Shown here piece by piece: positions 11,562 to 19,753 of a stretch of 64,000 nucleotides of DNA (its first letter is position 1; each line of letters opens with the position of its first letter). A program made the translations under genes and the position numbers. The stretch covers positions 1-64,000 of the forward strand of contig CANIII010000022.1 in the NCBI GenBank assembly GCA_947467605.1, read 5' to 3'. The notes beneath the pieces were generated by a model. The model was not told the DNA's origin. It saw nothing but the letters and a program-made list of their open reading frames with translations, and searched no databases. The stretch comes from Acidobacteriota bacterium. GTDB lineage: Bacteria; Acidobacteriota; Vicinamibacteria; Vicinamibacterales; SCN-69-37.

Positions 11562-12026
11562 CTAACTGAGCTTGATGGCAAAGAGACGTTCGCCGAATTG
11601 CACCGCTTGTCCGTTCTTCACGTAAACGGCTGAGACTTCGCCATCGCAGTCAGACTTGATCTCGTTCATCAGCTTCATCGCTTCGATGATGCAGAGGACC
11701 TGATCCTTCTTTACCACGTCGCCGACGTTGGCAAATGCCCGAGCGCCTGGTTCGGCCGACGAATAGAACGTGCCGACGAGCGGGGCCTTGATCACCGCCA
11801 GATCGACGCCTGTCGGCTCAATGGCCGTCGGCGACGCCGCAGCCGCTGCGGGTACGGCGGACGGCGGCGCGACCGGCGCAGCCGCCATCACCGGCGGCGC
11901 GGCATACACGACCTCCTGCCCCGCCTTCTTGATGCGGAGCTTCAGGCCGTCGCGCTCATATTCAAATTCCGCCAGCTCGTGCTCGCGGACCAGATTCAGA
12001 ATGTCTTTGATGTCGTCCAGATTCAT
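11562..12026 (-). CDS. accB: Acetyl-CoA carboxylase biotin carboxyl carrier protein
   Basis: Carries the biotin that shuttles CO2 between AccC and the carboxyltransferase. The 154-aa protein has an N-terminal dimer/linker segment, a Pro/Ala-rich flexible linker (about 42-75), and a C-terminal biotinyl domain with the EAMKLMNE motif; Lys118 is the expected biotinylated residue. It lies between pepP and accC, five nt after pepP in transcriptional order, the usual efp/pepP-accB-accC neighbourhood of many diderms. Confidence 0.96.
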   Translation of the reverse strand: MNLDDIKDILNLVREHELAEFEYERDGLKLRIKKAGQEVVYAAPPVMAAAPVAPPSAVPAAAAASPTAIEPTGVDLAVIKAPLVGTFYSSAEPGARAFANVGDVVKKDQVLCIIEAMKLMNEIKSDCDGEVSAVYVKNGQAVQFGERLFAIKLS

Positions 12027-12031
12027 AGGGA

Positions 12032-13147
12032 TCAGACGATCAGGAGGTCTAAGGGTGCGGTCGTCAACACCTCTTGCCCCTCTGCCGTCACAAGCACATC
12101 GTCCTCCAGCCTGACGCCGCCGAGGCCCACCACGTACGCCCCCGGTTCGATCGTCACGACCATGCCAGATTCCAGCCGAACCGCCTCTGATGGATCCCCA
12201 GGACCCACCCGCGGCGCCTCGTGCACATCCAAGCCCAACCCATGGCCCGTGCCATGAACGAATGCGCTTCCAAGTTGATGCTGCTCAAGGACTTGGCGCG
12301 CGGCTTGGTCCACTTCGGTGGTCAATCGTCCCGGGTGCACCGCTGCAATCGCCTTGCCCTGCGCCTCGCGAACTGCCAGATACAGCGCCTGACTGTCCGC
12401 GCCAACCCGTCCGGCACCAGCCATCCGGGTCAAGTCCACGCAGTATCCTTCTAACACCCCGCCAAAGTCCAGCAACACGAGGTCGCCTTTTGCGATCGTC
12501 CTATCTGTAGGTCTGGCATGGGGATACGCGCTATTGAGGCCGGTGGCAACGATGGTGTCGAAGGCGGGTTTCTCGAAACCGGCTCGTCGAATGGCCGAGT
12601 CAATCAGCCCAGCCACCTCGCGCTCGGTCCGCCCAACGTCCACCCATTGCGCGAGGCCCATCGCCACATCGCTCAGAAGCCGGCCAGCCCTGCGCAGAAT
12701 CGCCAGTTCTGCCGCATCCTTCACAATGCGGCCCGACTCGACCCAGTCGTAGACCGGGGTGAGTTCGACATTCGGCAAGCCAGCCACCCACCGACCATAT
12801 TGAGCCACGGTCGTGTGGTCGCCCTCGAATGCGATGCGGCGCCATCCCGCCGCGACCAGTACCTCAAGAAGCGTGGAATCGTATTTCTTGACGCGCGTGA
12901 TCCCGACCGGCGCCATGGTGCCCACGCGCAGGGCTTCGCGGACAATCTCTTCATACCGCCCATCGATCAGCAATTCACTCTGGGTGGCGGTCACCACCAG
13001 AATGCCGGCTGAGCCGGCAAATCCGGTGAGATATCGAATGTTGTTGAGCTCGGTGACCACGATGGCGTCGGCATCCGCCTCACCAAGGCGGACGCGCAGC
13101 CGAGCAAGGCGGGCTGAGAATGGAAACGGTTCGGTCGGGTGCGTCAT
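12032..13147 (-). CDS. pepP: Xaa-Pro aminopeptidase, M24 family
   Basis: Removes N-terminal residues before proline. The 371-aa protein has the creatinase N-terminal domain (NNIRYLTGFAGSAG near 36-49) and the M24 pita-bread domain. Its dimetal ligands fall in LLDFGGVLEGYCVDLTRM (two Asp), HGTGHGLGLDVHE (His) and VVTIEPGAYV plus VRLEDDVLVT (two Glu). The start at ATG 13147 is preferred over an upstream GTG because it sits 10 nt after the preceding stop and begins at the usual family N-terminus. Confidence 0.9.
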   Translation of the reverse strand: MTHPTEPFPFSARLARLRVRLGEADADAIVVTELNNIRYLTGFAGSAGILVVTATQSELLIDGRYEEIVREALRVGTMAPVGITRVKKYDSTLLEVLVAAGWRRIAFEGDHTTVAQYGRWVAGLPNVELTPVYDWVESGRIVKDAAELAILRRAGRLLSDVAMGLAQWVDVGRTEREVAGLIDSAIRRAGFEKPAFDTIVATGLNSAYPHARPTDRTIAKGDLVLLDFGGVLEGYCVDLTRMAGAGRVGADSQALYLAVREAQGKAIAAVHPGRLTTEVDQAARQVLEQHQLGSAFVHGTGHGLGLDVHEAPRVGPGDPSEAVRLESGMVVTIEPGAYVVGLGGVRLEDDVLVTAEGQEVLTTAPLDLLIV

Positions 13148-13157
13148 GCAGCCGGCG

Positions 13158-13772
13158 TCAGCCGGCTGCGTATTCTGACAGCAACTCCGACCGACGTGCA
13201 CGAACCCGCGTCAACCACTCGTCAAGCACCGCGATCGGGCCGGCCGACAGGGCGGGCACCGGAACGGGTTCGGCCGGCGACGCCATCGGCTCAGGGAGTA
13301 CGGGATCGAACTCGTCGAGCGCCGTCACCGTCTCGTCCGCATCGCCAATCACGTCTTCGATCTCGAACAGGCTCGGCGTGATCGGCTCAACCAGAGATGG
13401 GGGCGCAGGTGCGGCTTCACCTGCCGTTGCGGCCGCTTCGTCCTGGGCCACTCGCGCGTCGTGCCACTCCTGCGCGTCCTGCGCTTCCTCCCCGTCGACG
13501 CCACGCGCATGCAGTTCAGCGAGGCCGCGGATCGCGGCCAGATTGTCGGGCGCGCGCTTCAGGACCGATTGCAACTCGCGATGCGCGTCGAGATCCTGAC
13601 CCAGATCCATTAGCGCGCATCCGAGCGTCACACGTGCGGACAGATGGTCCGGATACGCCTCCAGCCCCTCGCGGCAAAGCGCGATGGCGCGATCGATCTG
13701 GCCGGCACGTCGAAAACGTTCGGCGATGACACTAAATGAGGGCGACATGATTGAGGTGGCGACGGTTGGCAT
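13158..13772 (-). CDS. TPR-repeat protein of the pil operon
   Basis: The 204-aa protein has no signal peptide. Residues 10-85 contain two or three TPR-like helical hairpins (FRRAGQIDRAIALCREGLEAY, LGQDLDAHRELQSVLKRAPD). From about 95 onward it is acidic and Pro/Ala-rich, probably disordered, ending in a short basic helix (LDEWLTRVRARRSELL). The start ATG 13772 has AGGA about 8 nt upstream and lies 8 nt after the PKD lipoprotein gene. TPR proteins often accompany type IV pilus genes (PilF/PilW type), but this one lacks a lipobox, so equivalence is not claimed. Confidence 0.75.
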   Translation of the reverse strand: MPTVATSIMSPSFSVIAERFRRAGQIDRAIALCREGLEAYPDHLSARVTLGCALMDLGQDLDAHRELQSVLKRAPDNLAAIRGLAELHARGVDGEEAQDAQEWHDARVAQDEAAATAGEAAPAPPSLVEPITPSLFEIEDVIGDADETVTALDEFDPVLPEPMASPAEPVPVPALSAGPIAVLDEWLTRVRARRSELLSEYAAG

Positions 13773-13780
13773 GGCGTGTC

Positions 13781-14842
13781 CTATGGATTGATCGTGACAG
13801 TGACGGAGAGCGTGCCGCGTCGACCGATGTCATCGGTGACAACCAGCACAACGGTGTAGGTCTTGGCGGCGGCATACACATGGGTCGTCGTCGGCGAGCC
13901 GCTCGTCAGCGCCGAGCCATCACCGAAGTCCCACTGCCATGTTTGTATCTGTCGGCCCGGAGGCACGGCAGAGGCCGATGCGTTGAAATTGACGATGTCG
14001 CCAACCTTCAGGTCGTGCGGCGAGAACACGAACGAGGCCACGGGGTTCACCGCCGACACCACCGTGATCGTGATCGGCGCGCTCGTCACCGCCAGTCCAC
14101 GGTCATCAGTGACGGTGAGCGTGGCCTGATAGGCGGCGGCAACGCCATACAGATGTGAGGTCGTCGCCGAGGAGCCGATCGTGCTGGTGCCGTCGCCGAA
14201 GTTCCAGGCGTAGCTCGTGATGATCCCGTCGGCGTCCTTGGAGGCGGAACCATCAAACACGACAGCTTCGCGCTCGTGCGGCGACGTAGGCGACGCGAAG
14301 AAGCTGGGGATCGGCGCGGCGTTCGGCGCCTGAATGATGCCGGGCGAGGTCAGCCGAATACTGACGGCGCTGGTGTTGGTGTTGGCCGCATCCGAGCCGG
14401 TCGGCGTGGCAACGACCTGAATCGTCGTCTCATTCGGCGCGCCAAACGCGGCCGGTGGCGGCGCCGTGTAGATCACATTCGCGCGACCATCGGCGCCGGT
14501 CGAGATGTTTCGCGACGACAACGTCCCCAGATCACCGAGCGCGCCACCAATCTTCACATCCATGCGCAGCGCGAGATTCCGCACGGGCTGCGCGCTCGCA
14601 TCGCGAGCGGTAACGGTGATCACCGACTGCGTCGCTCCGTCGCGTGCCATCAAATCGACCGACGCCGCGACGGTGATCGAGAGTGCGAGTGTGGATGGTC
14701 CGCCGAGCGACGGCGTGCTCGGCGTCGACAAACTGCAGCCCGTCACGCCGAAGGCCAACAAGCAAATAGCCAGATAACCCAATGCCCGATGGCCCAATCC
14801 CCAATGCCCCGATGTCCACATGCCCAGATGCCCCGATGTCAC
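13781..14842 (-). CDS. PKD-domain lipoprotein downstream of pilQ
   Basis: A lipobox-like VTGC (near residues 34-37 from GTG 14842) follows a hydrophobic stretch (LAICLLAFG), indicating an outer-membrane or periplasmic lipoprotein. The rest is all beta: an invasin/Big-like domain (about 50-150) and two PKD domains, each with the DFGDG-type hallmark (YAWNFGDGTS and WQWDFGDGSA), ending TVTINP. Length 353 aa from GTG or 346 aa from ATG 14821. GTG is preferred because it overlaps the upstream stop by 4 nt (GTGA), like the other joints of this operon. The N-terminus is encoded by a degenerate GGGCAT repeat, so the start is uncertain. Role probably tied to the type IV pilus, by context only. Confidence 0.75.
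   Translation of the reverse strand: MTSGHLGMWTSGHWGLGHRALGYLAICLLAFGVTGCSLSTPSTPSLGGPSTLALSITVAASVDLMARDGATQSVITVTARDASAQPVRNLALRMDVKIGGALGDLGTLSSRNISTGADGRANVIYTAPPPAAFGAPNETTIQVVATPTGSDAANTNTSAVSIRLTSPGIIQAPNAAPIPSFFASPTSPHEREAVVFDGSASKDADGIITSYAWNFGDGTSTIGSSATTSHLYGVAAAYQATLTVTDDRGLAVTSAPITITVVSAVNPVASFVFSPHDLKVGDIVNFNASASAVPPGRQIQTWQWDFGDGSALTSGSPTTTHVYAAAKTYTVVLVVTDDIGRRGTLSVTVTINP
14770..14841 (-). repeat. Degenerate tandem 7-8 bp repeat (GGGCATNK) across a start codon
   Basis: Read on the minus strand this stretch is a run of about nine variants of GGGCATCT/GGGCATTG/GGACATCG. It spans the stop of the upstream lipoprotein gene and codes the first ~20 residues of the PKD lipoprotein (pattern SGHLG, SGHWGLGHRALG). 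Confidence 0.65.
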
Positions 14843-15480
14843 GACGGGTCTCCCCAGTCCGCGAAGTTCACGGAAATGCGGGCGACGACGCTCACCTGTC
14901 GCCCGGCCTGATCCTTGCCGTAGAAGGTCACCTCGGCGACGGTGGCAATCGCGAAGCTCCCATTGCCACCGACCAACGCCTTGAGCGGCGACTCGCTTTT
15001 GGCTTGCAACCGCACCAGCGTGATCGAGGTCACGGCCGTTGATGCGCCGACGGTGAGCGTGATGGCACCGTCGAATGGATGCGGCACGTCGACGCCCGCG
15101 GTGTTGCGTCCGTCGCTGCGCAGGAAGTTGACGTGATACTGCGTGAGCGTGATGTAGTTCGCGCTCGACGGCGCCGTGGGCGTGGTACCGGTCCCCGGAT
15201 CCTTCATGCCGAGGCGGAACGTGGCCTGCGCGGCGTCTTCGAATACGGTGGGCACCAGCACCTGCACGCCACCGACGTCCTTCTTGACATACGTGAGCAC
15301 GTCCGACGCGAGCGAGCCGCCGAACGTGTCGGGCTTCACGCCCGAGGCCGCGAGGAACGAATCGACCATGAGGTACGAGCTGGCTGAGTCGGTCCGGGTA
15401 CTGGCGGTGCAACCCGGCACAACCGCGATCAGCGCAGCACACACCGCGACAGCACAAACGCGAGACACAGAGTCGTTCAT
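14839..15480 (-). CDS. Lipoprotein of the pil operon, unknown function
   Basis: The 213-aa product has a clear lipoprotein signal: hydrophobic core VCAVAVCAALIAVV then PGC near residue 24. The mature part is mostly beta-rich, with SSYLMVDSFLAASG near 34-47 and a C-terminal segment that reads as a sandwich strand series (IATVAEVTFYGKDQAG, VVARISVNFADWGD). The ATG at 15480 overlaps the pilQ stop by 4 nt; the frame extends upstream but the lipobox fixes this start. No named family recognised. Coupling to pilQ suggests an outer-membrane partner of the secretin. Confidence 0.75.
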   Translation of the reverse strand: MNDSVSRVCAVAVCAALIAVVPGCTASTRTDSASSYLMVDSFLAASGVKPDTFGGSLASDVLTYVKKDVGGVQVLVPTVFEDAAQATFRLGMKDPGTGTTPTAPSSANYITLTQYHVNFLRSDGRNTAGVDVPHPFDGAITLTVGASTAVTSITLVRLQAKSESPLKALVGGNGSFAIATVAEVTFYGKDQAGRQVSVVARISVNFADWGDPS

Positions 15481-16847
15481 GGGTGGCTCCGAAGAATGCG
15501 TGGCGTGATGAAGATCAATAATTCCCGGGACTCGGTTTGGGTCGAGTCGTGGCGGAACAGCCAACCGAGCAGCGGCAGGTTGCCGATCCCGGGCGTCTTC
15601 TCCTGCGACGTCTGCTCGCGACTGACGACGATGCCGCCGATGACTGTGGTCGCGCCGTCCACGACCTGCACGCGGGTCAGCGCACGCTGGGTGTCGATCG
15701 GCGGGATGTTATTGATCGACCGCGTGAAGTCCGGCGTCGCATTTTCGAGTTCGATTTGCATGATCACCGTGTTGGCGGCCGTGATCTGCGGCGTCACTTT
15801 CAGCTTCAGCGCCGCGTCCTTGAACTGCACCGTGACCGTGTTGTTGGCCACGGTCTGGATAGGAATCTGAATGCCCTGCGTCATTTCGGCTTCGTGGTTG
15901 TTCTGCGTCGTGACGCGCGGCGATGACAGGATGCGCCCCTTGCCGTTGCGCTCAAGTGCCGAGAGCGCAAGGTCGAGCCCGAGCGCGCCATTGATGGCCC
16001 CCATCGAGAGGCCAAGGGCGGTGGTCGGCGTCGCGACCGGCAGTTTCACTGCCGTCCCCGTCGTCTCGAGCGCGGACGCACGCGGATCATTGGGCGCCTG
16101 CGTGCCGACGCGGCCGTTCACGGCGCCGTTGTTGGGAAACGCGAGTCCGGTCGTGTTGCCGAGCTCCGGCGCCACTCGGCCGTTGACACCCCACTGCACG
16201 CCGAGCTCACGCGCGGCATCGCGATTGGTCTGCACGATGCGCGCTTCGATTTCGACCTGCGGTTCGGCGCGGTCAAGGGTCGTGATCAACGCCTGCGCCG
16301 CCGCGAGACGATCAGGCAGATCGCGAATGATGAGGGTGTTGGTCCGCTCATCGACGCGGATCTCGCCACGCGACGACAGCGCTGCGTACTTGATCAGCGG
16401 CTCCAGTTTCGGCGCCTGTGCGTAGCTCAGCGAGAACGTCTTCACTTCCAGCGTCCCGGCCAGGGCCTGCGCGTCGGTCAACTTGCGCCGGTCGGCTTCC
16501 TCCTCCGACAGCACGTTGAGCGGCGCCACGCGCACGACCGTGCCCTCCACCACGTAGCCCAGCTTGGCACCACGCAAAATGATGTCGAGCGCTTGATCCC
16601 ACGGCACGGCGGTCAACTTGATATCGACCGCCCCCTTCACGGTGGGGTCAATGACGATGTTGAGTCCGTTGGTCTCGGCAAAGGTGCGGAGCACCATGCG
16701 AAGATCTGCGCCCTGGAGGTCGAGATCCATGGGCGCGCCCGAGTACTTCCTCACCGGTTGTTGTTCTCGGCCCGATGCGGTGACGGAACTCAGCACGGCC
16801 AGAGCGACGCACAGGGCGGCACACGTGCGCGCCCATCCCAATTTCAT
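15477..16847 (-). CDS. pilQ: Type IV pilus secretin
   Basis: Forms the outer-membrane channel for the pilus. The 456-aa protein has a signal peptide (about 1-26), an STN/N0-like domain (DLQGADLRMVLRTFAE near 42-57, GLNIVIDPTVKG), an N1/KH-like domain with RTNTLIIRDLP and LITTLDRAEPQVEIEARIVQ, and a C-terminal secretin core with GRILSSPRVTTQNN, PIQT, VTPQIT, a VIGGIV turn, PGIGNLPLLGWLFR and ELLIFITPRIL. It is shorter than many PilQ proteins because AMIN domains are missing. The start overlaps pilP by 4 nt. Confidence 0.94.
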   Translation of the reverse strand: MKLGWARTCAALCVALAVLSSVTASGREQQPVRKYSGAPMDLDLQGADLRMVLRTFAETNGLNIVIDPTVKGAVDIKLTAVPWDQALDIILRGAKLGYVVEGTVVRVAPLNVLSEEEADRRKLTDAQALAGTLEVKTFSLSYAQAPKLEPLIKYAALSSRGEIRVDERTNTLIIRDLPDRLAAAQALITTLDRAEPQVEIEARIVQTNRDAARELGVQWGVNGRVAPELGNTTGLAFPNNGAVNGRVGTQAPNDPRASALETTGTAVKLPVATPTTALGLSMGAINGALGLDLALSALERNGKGRILSSPRVTTQNNHEAEMTQGIQIPIQTVANNTVTVQFKDAALKLKVTPQITAANTVIMQIELENATPDFTRSINNIPPIDTQRALTRVQVVDGATTVIGGIVVSREQTSQEKTPGIGNLPLLGWLFRHDSTQTESRELLIFITPRILRSHP

Positions 16848-17296
16848 GACTGACCTCCCGATCCTGCTGTCGTTACGCGCAGCGCCTTGCGCACGTCGCG
16901 CGTGTGGACGATGCCGGCTGCGTCCGCGGCACGTTCGGTGAACACCACGCCATCGCTCTCGATGCGCGTCACCACGCCGTCCTGTAGTCGATCCTGTCGT
17001 TTGGCCATGTAGGTGCGACCGTCGGGCCCCTGCAACAACGCAATTAAGGTGGTGCCGCTCTTGACGAGGCCCTTGACCACGACATCCGAAATGGCGAGAC
17101 CGCCGAGACCGGGGACGACGGGCTTTGGCCGGCTGCTGGCGGGCGCGTTTGGCGCGACCTTCGGCGCGATCAGGCTCACGAACGGATCGCGACGTCCCCC
17201 GTCGGCGTATTCCTTGGGAGACGGCGTTTGCGCAGCGAGCGATGGCACGGCACTGAGCGCGACCCAGAGACAGACCATACGTGTGCAACGGCTCAT
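16844..17296 (-). CDS. pilP: Type IV pilus assembly protein PilP
   Basis: Periplasmic linker between the inner-membrane PilMNO complex and PilQ. The 150-aa product starts with a short signal sequence (MSRCTRMVCLWVALSAVPSL) without a convincing lipobox, then the family hallmark GRRDPFVSL near 39-47, a Pro/Ala linker, and a small beta domain (ISDVVVKGLVKSG ... GRTYMAKRQDRLQDGVVTRI). Lack of lipidation is a difference from the gammaproteobacterial protein. It overlaps both pilO and pilQ by 4 nt. Confidence 0.88.
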   Translation of the reverse strand: MSRCTRMVCLWVALSAVPSLAAQTPSPKEYADGGRRDPFVSLIAPKVAPNAPASSRPKPVVPGLGGLAISDVVVKGLVKSGTTLIALLQGPDGRTYMAKRQDRLQDGVVTRIESDGVVFTERAADAAGIVHTRDVRKALRVTTAGSGGQS

Positions 17297-17907
17297 CGCT
17301 TCGCTCCCGTGACGAGGGCAGGCGCGACGGTCGCGTCGCCCTCGTGACGAAACACGTAGGTCGTCGCCGTGCAAGACGCCGTGACACTGCCGGCGCCCGT
17401 CGGTGTCGATCGCGCCTTGACGTGCAGGTTCGACACCGACACGAGGAGCGAGAGATTGGCCACGCGGTCAAAGAAGCGGCCCAGGTCGTGATAGTTGCCA
17501 TCGAGCCCGAGTTCGATCGGCCATTCGGAGTACTGCGGTTTGTCCGCGACGGCCTTCGGCGTGAAGCTGCTCAACGACAAGGAGGAGTCGCTCGCCATCT
17601 CGTGCAACTGTCGCAGGACGTCCTGCGCGTCCTTCTCGTCAGGCAGCACGGCCGTCGTCGCGAGAAGCGACGACTCAAGCGCGGCAATTTCACGCTCGAG
17701 TACGGGGAGGCGTTTTGCGGTCGCCGAGGCGCGGGCGACATCCGACTGCAGGCCGCCGAGCCGTGCGCGACGTGTAGCGAGCTCACCACGCGCGGGCCCG
17801 ATCAGTACCTGCCACGCCGCGCCAACGGTCATCACCGACAGCAGCGCGAAAATCGCGATCTGCGTGCGCGTGCTGAACTCGTGAAAACTCTTGCGTGCGT
17901 TGGCCAT
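17293..17907 (-). CDS. pilO: Type IV pilus inner-membrane protein PilO
   Basis: The 204-aa protein has a short cytoplasmic N-terminus, one membrane helix (about 16-36, IAIFALLSVMTVGAAWQVLIG), a coiled coil (RARLGGLQSDVARASATAKR to about 85) and a ferredoxin-like periplasmic domain with YSEWPIELGLDGNYHDLGRF and FDRVANL, typical of PilO. It forms a heterodimer with PilN. Position between pilN and pilP agrees. Confidence 0.92.
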   Translation of the reverse strand: MANARKSFHEFSTRTQIAIFALLSVMTVGAAWQVLIGPARGELATRRARLGGLQSDVARASATAKRLPVLEREIAALESSLLATTAVLPDEKDAQDVLRQLHEMASDSSLSLSSFTPKAVADKPQYSEWPIELGLDGNYHDLGRFFDRVANLSLLVSVSNLHVKARSTPTGAGSVTASCTATTYVFRHEGDATVAPALVTGAKR

Positions 17908-17909
17908 CG

Positions 17910-18458
17910 CTACTGCGCCGACGCTTTCAGGGCAAAGCGCACTACCGATGCGTCCTGCACCACTTCCATATTTGTGGTCACAATATCCACGAGGCGACCG
18001 AAGTGTCCGGACGTCTGCAGGCGCTCCACAAAATCTGTCAGCGCGGTCAGCGACGTCGCGCGGCCCTCGATCTGGACGACAAGACCGGTCTGCTTCAGCT
18101 CCAACAACCAGAGTCCGTCGGGCACGCTGCGACTCACGGCCTCAAGCAGTTCGACCGGCCCGCGTTGCGTACGATGCAGGCGATCAATCAGTCCCAGTCG
18201 CTCGGAGACCTCGACCTTGCGACTGACGGCGCGATCGACCAATGACGCCACGGACTTCAGTTGCGTCAGTTCTGTTTGCGCCGCGGCAATCTCGGCATCG
18301 ATCGCGCGTTCGGCGCGCATCGTCTGCCACCACCATCCGCCAACGCCAAGGGCCGTGACGGTCAGCAGGACCAGACCCGCTGCGGCGGACTTCTGATCGG
18401 CTGGAAGCCACGGCCGGCGGGCGCGCGGCACGGCGCCGAGAAGGTTGATCTCGATCAC
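17910..18458 (-). CDS. pilN: Type IV pilus inner-membrane protein PilN
   Basis: The 182-aa protein opens with MIEINLLG, the conserved cytoplasmic peptide that binds PilM. It is followed by one membrane helix (about 27-46, rich in Leu/Val/Gly/Trp), a coiled coil (AERAIDAEIAAAQTELTQLK) and a small periplasmic domain with VPDGLWLLELKQTG and a final DIVTTNMEVV segment. Two nt separate it from pilO and it overlaps pilM by 4 nt. Confidence 0.92.
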   Translation of the reverse strand: MIEINLLGAVPRARRPWLPADQKSAAAGLVLLTVTALGVGGWWWQTMRAERAIDAEIAAAQTELTQLKSVASLVDRAVSRKVEVSERLGLIDRLHRTQRGPVELLEAVSRSVPDGLWLLELKQTGLVVQIEGRATSLTALTDFVERLQTSGHFGRLVDIVTTNMEVVQDASVVRFALKASAQ

Positions 18459-19510
18459 GCCGCACCGTCCTCGCGCATCGCCAGACCCACGGCGACGGCG
18501 TAGGCCGGCCCGGCACCGTCGACGGCGGGCGCGCGACGACCTGCGCGCGAAATCTTGAGAAACGGATCCAGGATCTCGACCGGGCCTTCGAGCTCGTTTT
18601 CGAGAAGGACCATCAGGCCTTCCGCGTCGTGTGCCCCACCGGAGACGACGATACGACTGATGTGTTCGGTCGGCGCGGCGGCGCGATAGAAGTCGATGCT
18701 CTTGCGAATTTCGGTAACGAGTTGTGTGGTGACATCGACGAGGATGGCACTAACCTGCGATGGATCGATCCCTGGCACGAGCGGACGCCCCAATGGGCCG
18801 GCGTGCTTGAGGCGCTCCGCGGTGGCCGGTTCCACATCGAGATCGCGCATCAGCGCGTCGGTGTAGGTCTGTCCACCGAGTGCGATGTCACGGGTGAAGA
18901 CCAGTTGGCTGCGTTCGAGCACACAGACGATCGTGCTGACACGCCCGGCATGGACGAGCACGGTCATCGGGTCGCGTCGATCGTGGTGATTGGCCTGATA
19001 CGCGTTGACCAGGGCAAACGCTTCCAGATCAAGGATGACGGGCTGGCGCCCGGAACGGATGATGGCATCGGTCCGCGATTCAATGCGGTCCTTCTTGGCC
19101 GCGACCAGGAGCACATCGGTGGCGCCGCCGGCGTGGTCGGGTGGGAGCACCTGATAGTCCAGTTGCACCTCAGCCAGATCGAACGGAATGTACTGTTCGG
19201 CCTCCCATGGGATAGCTTCGGCCAGTTCGGCCTCGGTCATGGCCGGCAGCGACAAACGTTTTACGATCGCGGCGCTTCCCGGCAGGGCGGCGGAAATCCG
19301 CCCGCGGCGGACGCGAAGGGTATCAAGGACCTCTCTCAGGGCTTCGGCGACCAGTTCGGGGTCCGAAGTTCCCGAGTCGTTCATCGGGGCTTCGGCGGCG
19401 CCCACCAAGGTCCACGCCCCGCGGGATCGCCGTAAAATCACGGCTTTTACGGCGTCGGACCCGATATCGAGGCCAACAACCGGCGGGCGAAAGAAGGCAG
19501 GAACGCGCAT
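18455..19510 (-). CDS. pilM: Type IV pilus actin-like ATPase PilM
   Basis: Cytoplasmic actin-fold partner of PilN. The 351-aa protein has the phosphate-1 motif VVGLDIGSDAVKAVIL near 11-26, the PilM-typical EAEQYIPFDLAEVQLDYQ, LVHAGRVSTIVCVL (phosphate 2), the FTRDIALGG segment and a final IVVSGGAHD adenosine motif. ATG 19510 is chosen because the conserved region starts ten residues later and no other ATG or GTG lies between. A much longer frame continues upstream antisense to ribosomal genes but is not coding. A sigma-54-like promoter sits 16-31 nt upstream. Confidence 0.93.
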   Translation of the reverse strand: MRVPAFFRPPVVGLDIGSDAVKAVILRRSRGAWTLVGAAEAPMNDSGTSDPELVAEALREVLDTLRVRRGRISAALPGSAAIVKRLSLPAMTEAELAEAIPWEAEQYIPFDLAEVQLDYQVLPPDHAGGATDVLLVAAKKDRIESRTDAIIRSGRQPVILDLEAFALVNAYQANHHDRRDPMTVLVHAGRVSTIVCVLERSQLVFTRDIALGGQTYTDALMRDLDVEPATAERLKHAGPLGRPLVPGIDPSQVSAILVDVTTQLVTEIRKSIDFYRAAAPTEHISRIVVSGGAHDAEGLMVLLENELEGPVEILDPFLKISRAGRRAPAVDGAGPAYAVAVGLAMREDGAA

Positions 19511-19525
19511 GCTGCATTCGCTAAG

Positions 19526-19541
19526 CGCAAGCCTGATGCCA
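19526..19541 (-). promoter_or_regulatory. Sigma-54-like (-24/-12) promoter upstream of pilM
   Basis: The minus strand reads TGGCAT-CAGGC-TTGCG. The consensus is TGGCAC-N5-TTGCW, so spacing is exact and only the sixth and last bases differ. The predicted transcription start is about 6 nt before the pilM ATG, leaving almost no leader. Sigma-54 control of pilus genes is known elsewhere through PilR; here it is inference. Confidence 0.45.
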
Positions 19542-19684
19542 AATTTGCGTTTGGCCACTTCTCTTGATGTACTGGGAGTGCAGAATGAGTCCGGTTGCGA
19601 ACGTGACCGGAGCGACCCACACGTTTGGGCACCTGCCTGACAGTTCTGTAAAGCATCAGAGCGCGATCCAAGTGCCTGCGAATA

Positions 19685-19713
19685 TTGACTTTTCCTCTTG
19701 CGACCGATATCCT
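19685..19713 (+). promoter_or_regulatory. Sigma-70-type promoter of the rplM operon
   Basis: TTGACT at 19685-19690 and TATCCT at 19708-19713 with a 17-nt spacer, the optimal geometry. The expected start near 19720 gives a leader of about 34 nt before rplM. Confidence 0.75.
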
Positions 19714-19747
19714 TTCGGTTTGCCGTCCTCTGTATACGGCCGAAAGG
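19711..19747 (+). promoter_or_regulatory. Nested inverted repeat at the rplM start region
   Basis: CCTTTCGG (19711-19718) pairs exactly with CCGAAAGG (19740-19747), and inside it CCGT (19723-19726) pairs with ACGG (19736-19739). The right arm contains the AAGGGA ribosome site of rplM. The left outer arm overlaps the -10, so only the inner stem would be in the transcript if initiation is at ~19720; the outer repeat could instead be a DNA operator. Confidence 0.45.
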
Positions 19748-19753
19748 GAATGC

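Noticed and set aside
10422..11633. A 403-codon plus-strand frame over accC
   Set aside because: Shadow of accC, which has full biotin carboxylase motifs on the other strand.
14843..15457. N-terminal extension of the PKD lipoprotein frame up to 15457
   Set aside because: That part overlaps the upstream lipoprotein gene in another frame and reads as Arg/His-rich noise; the lipobox fixes the start near 14842 or 14821.
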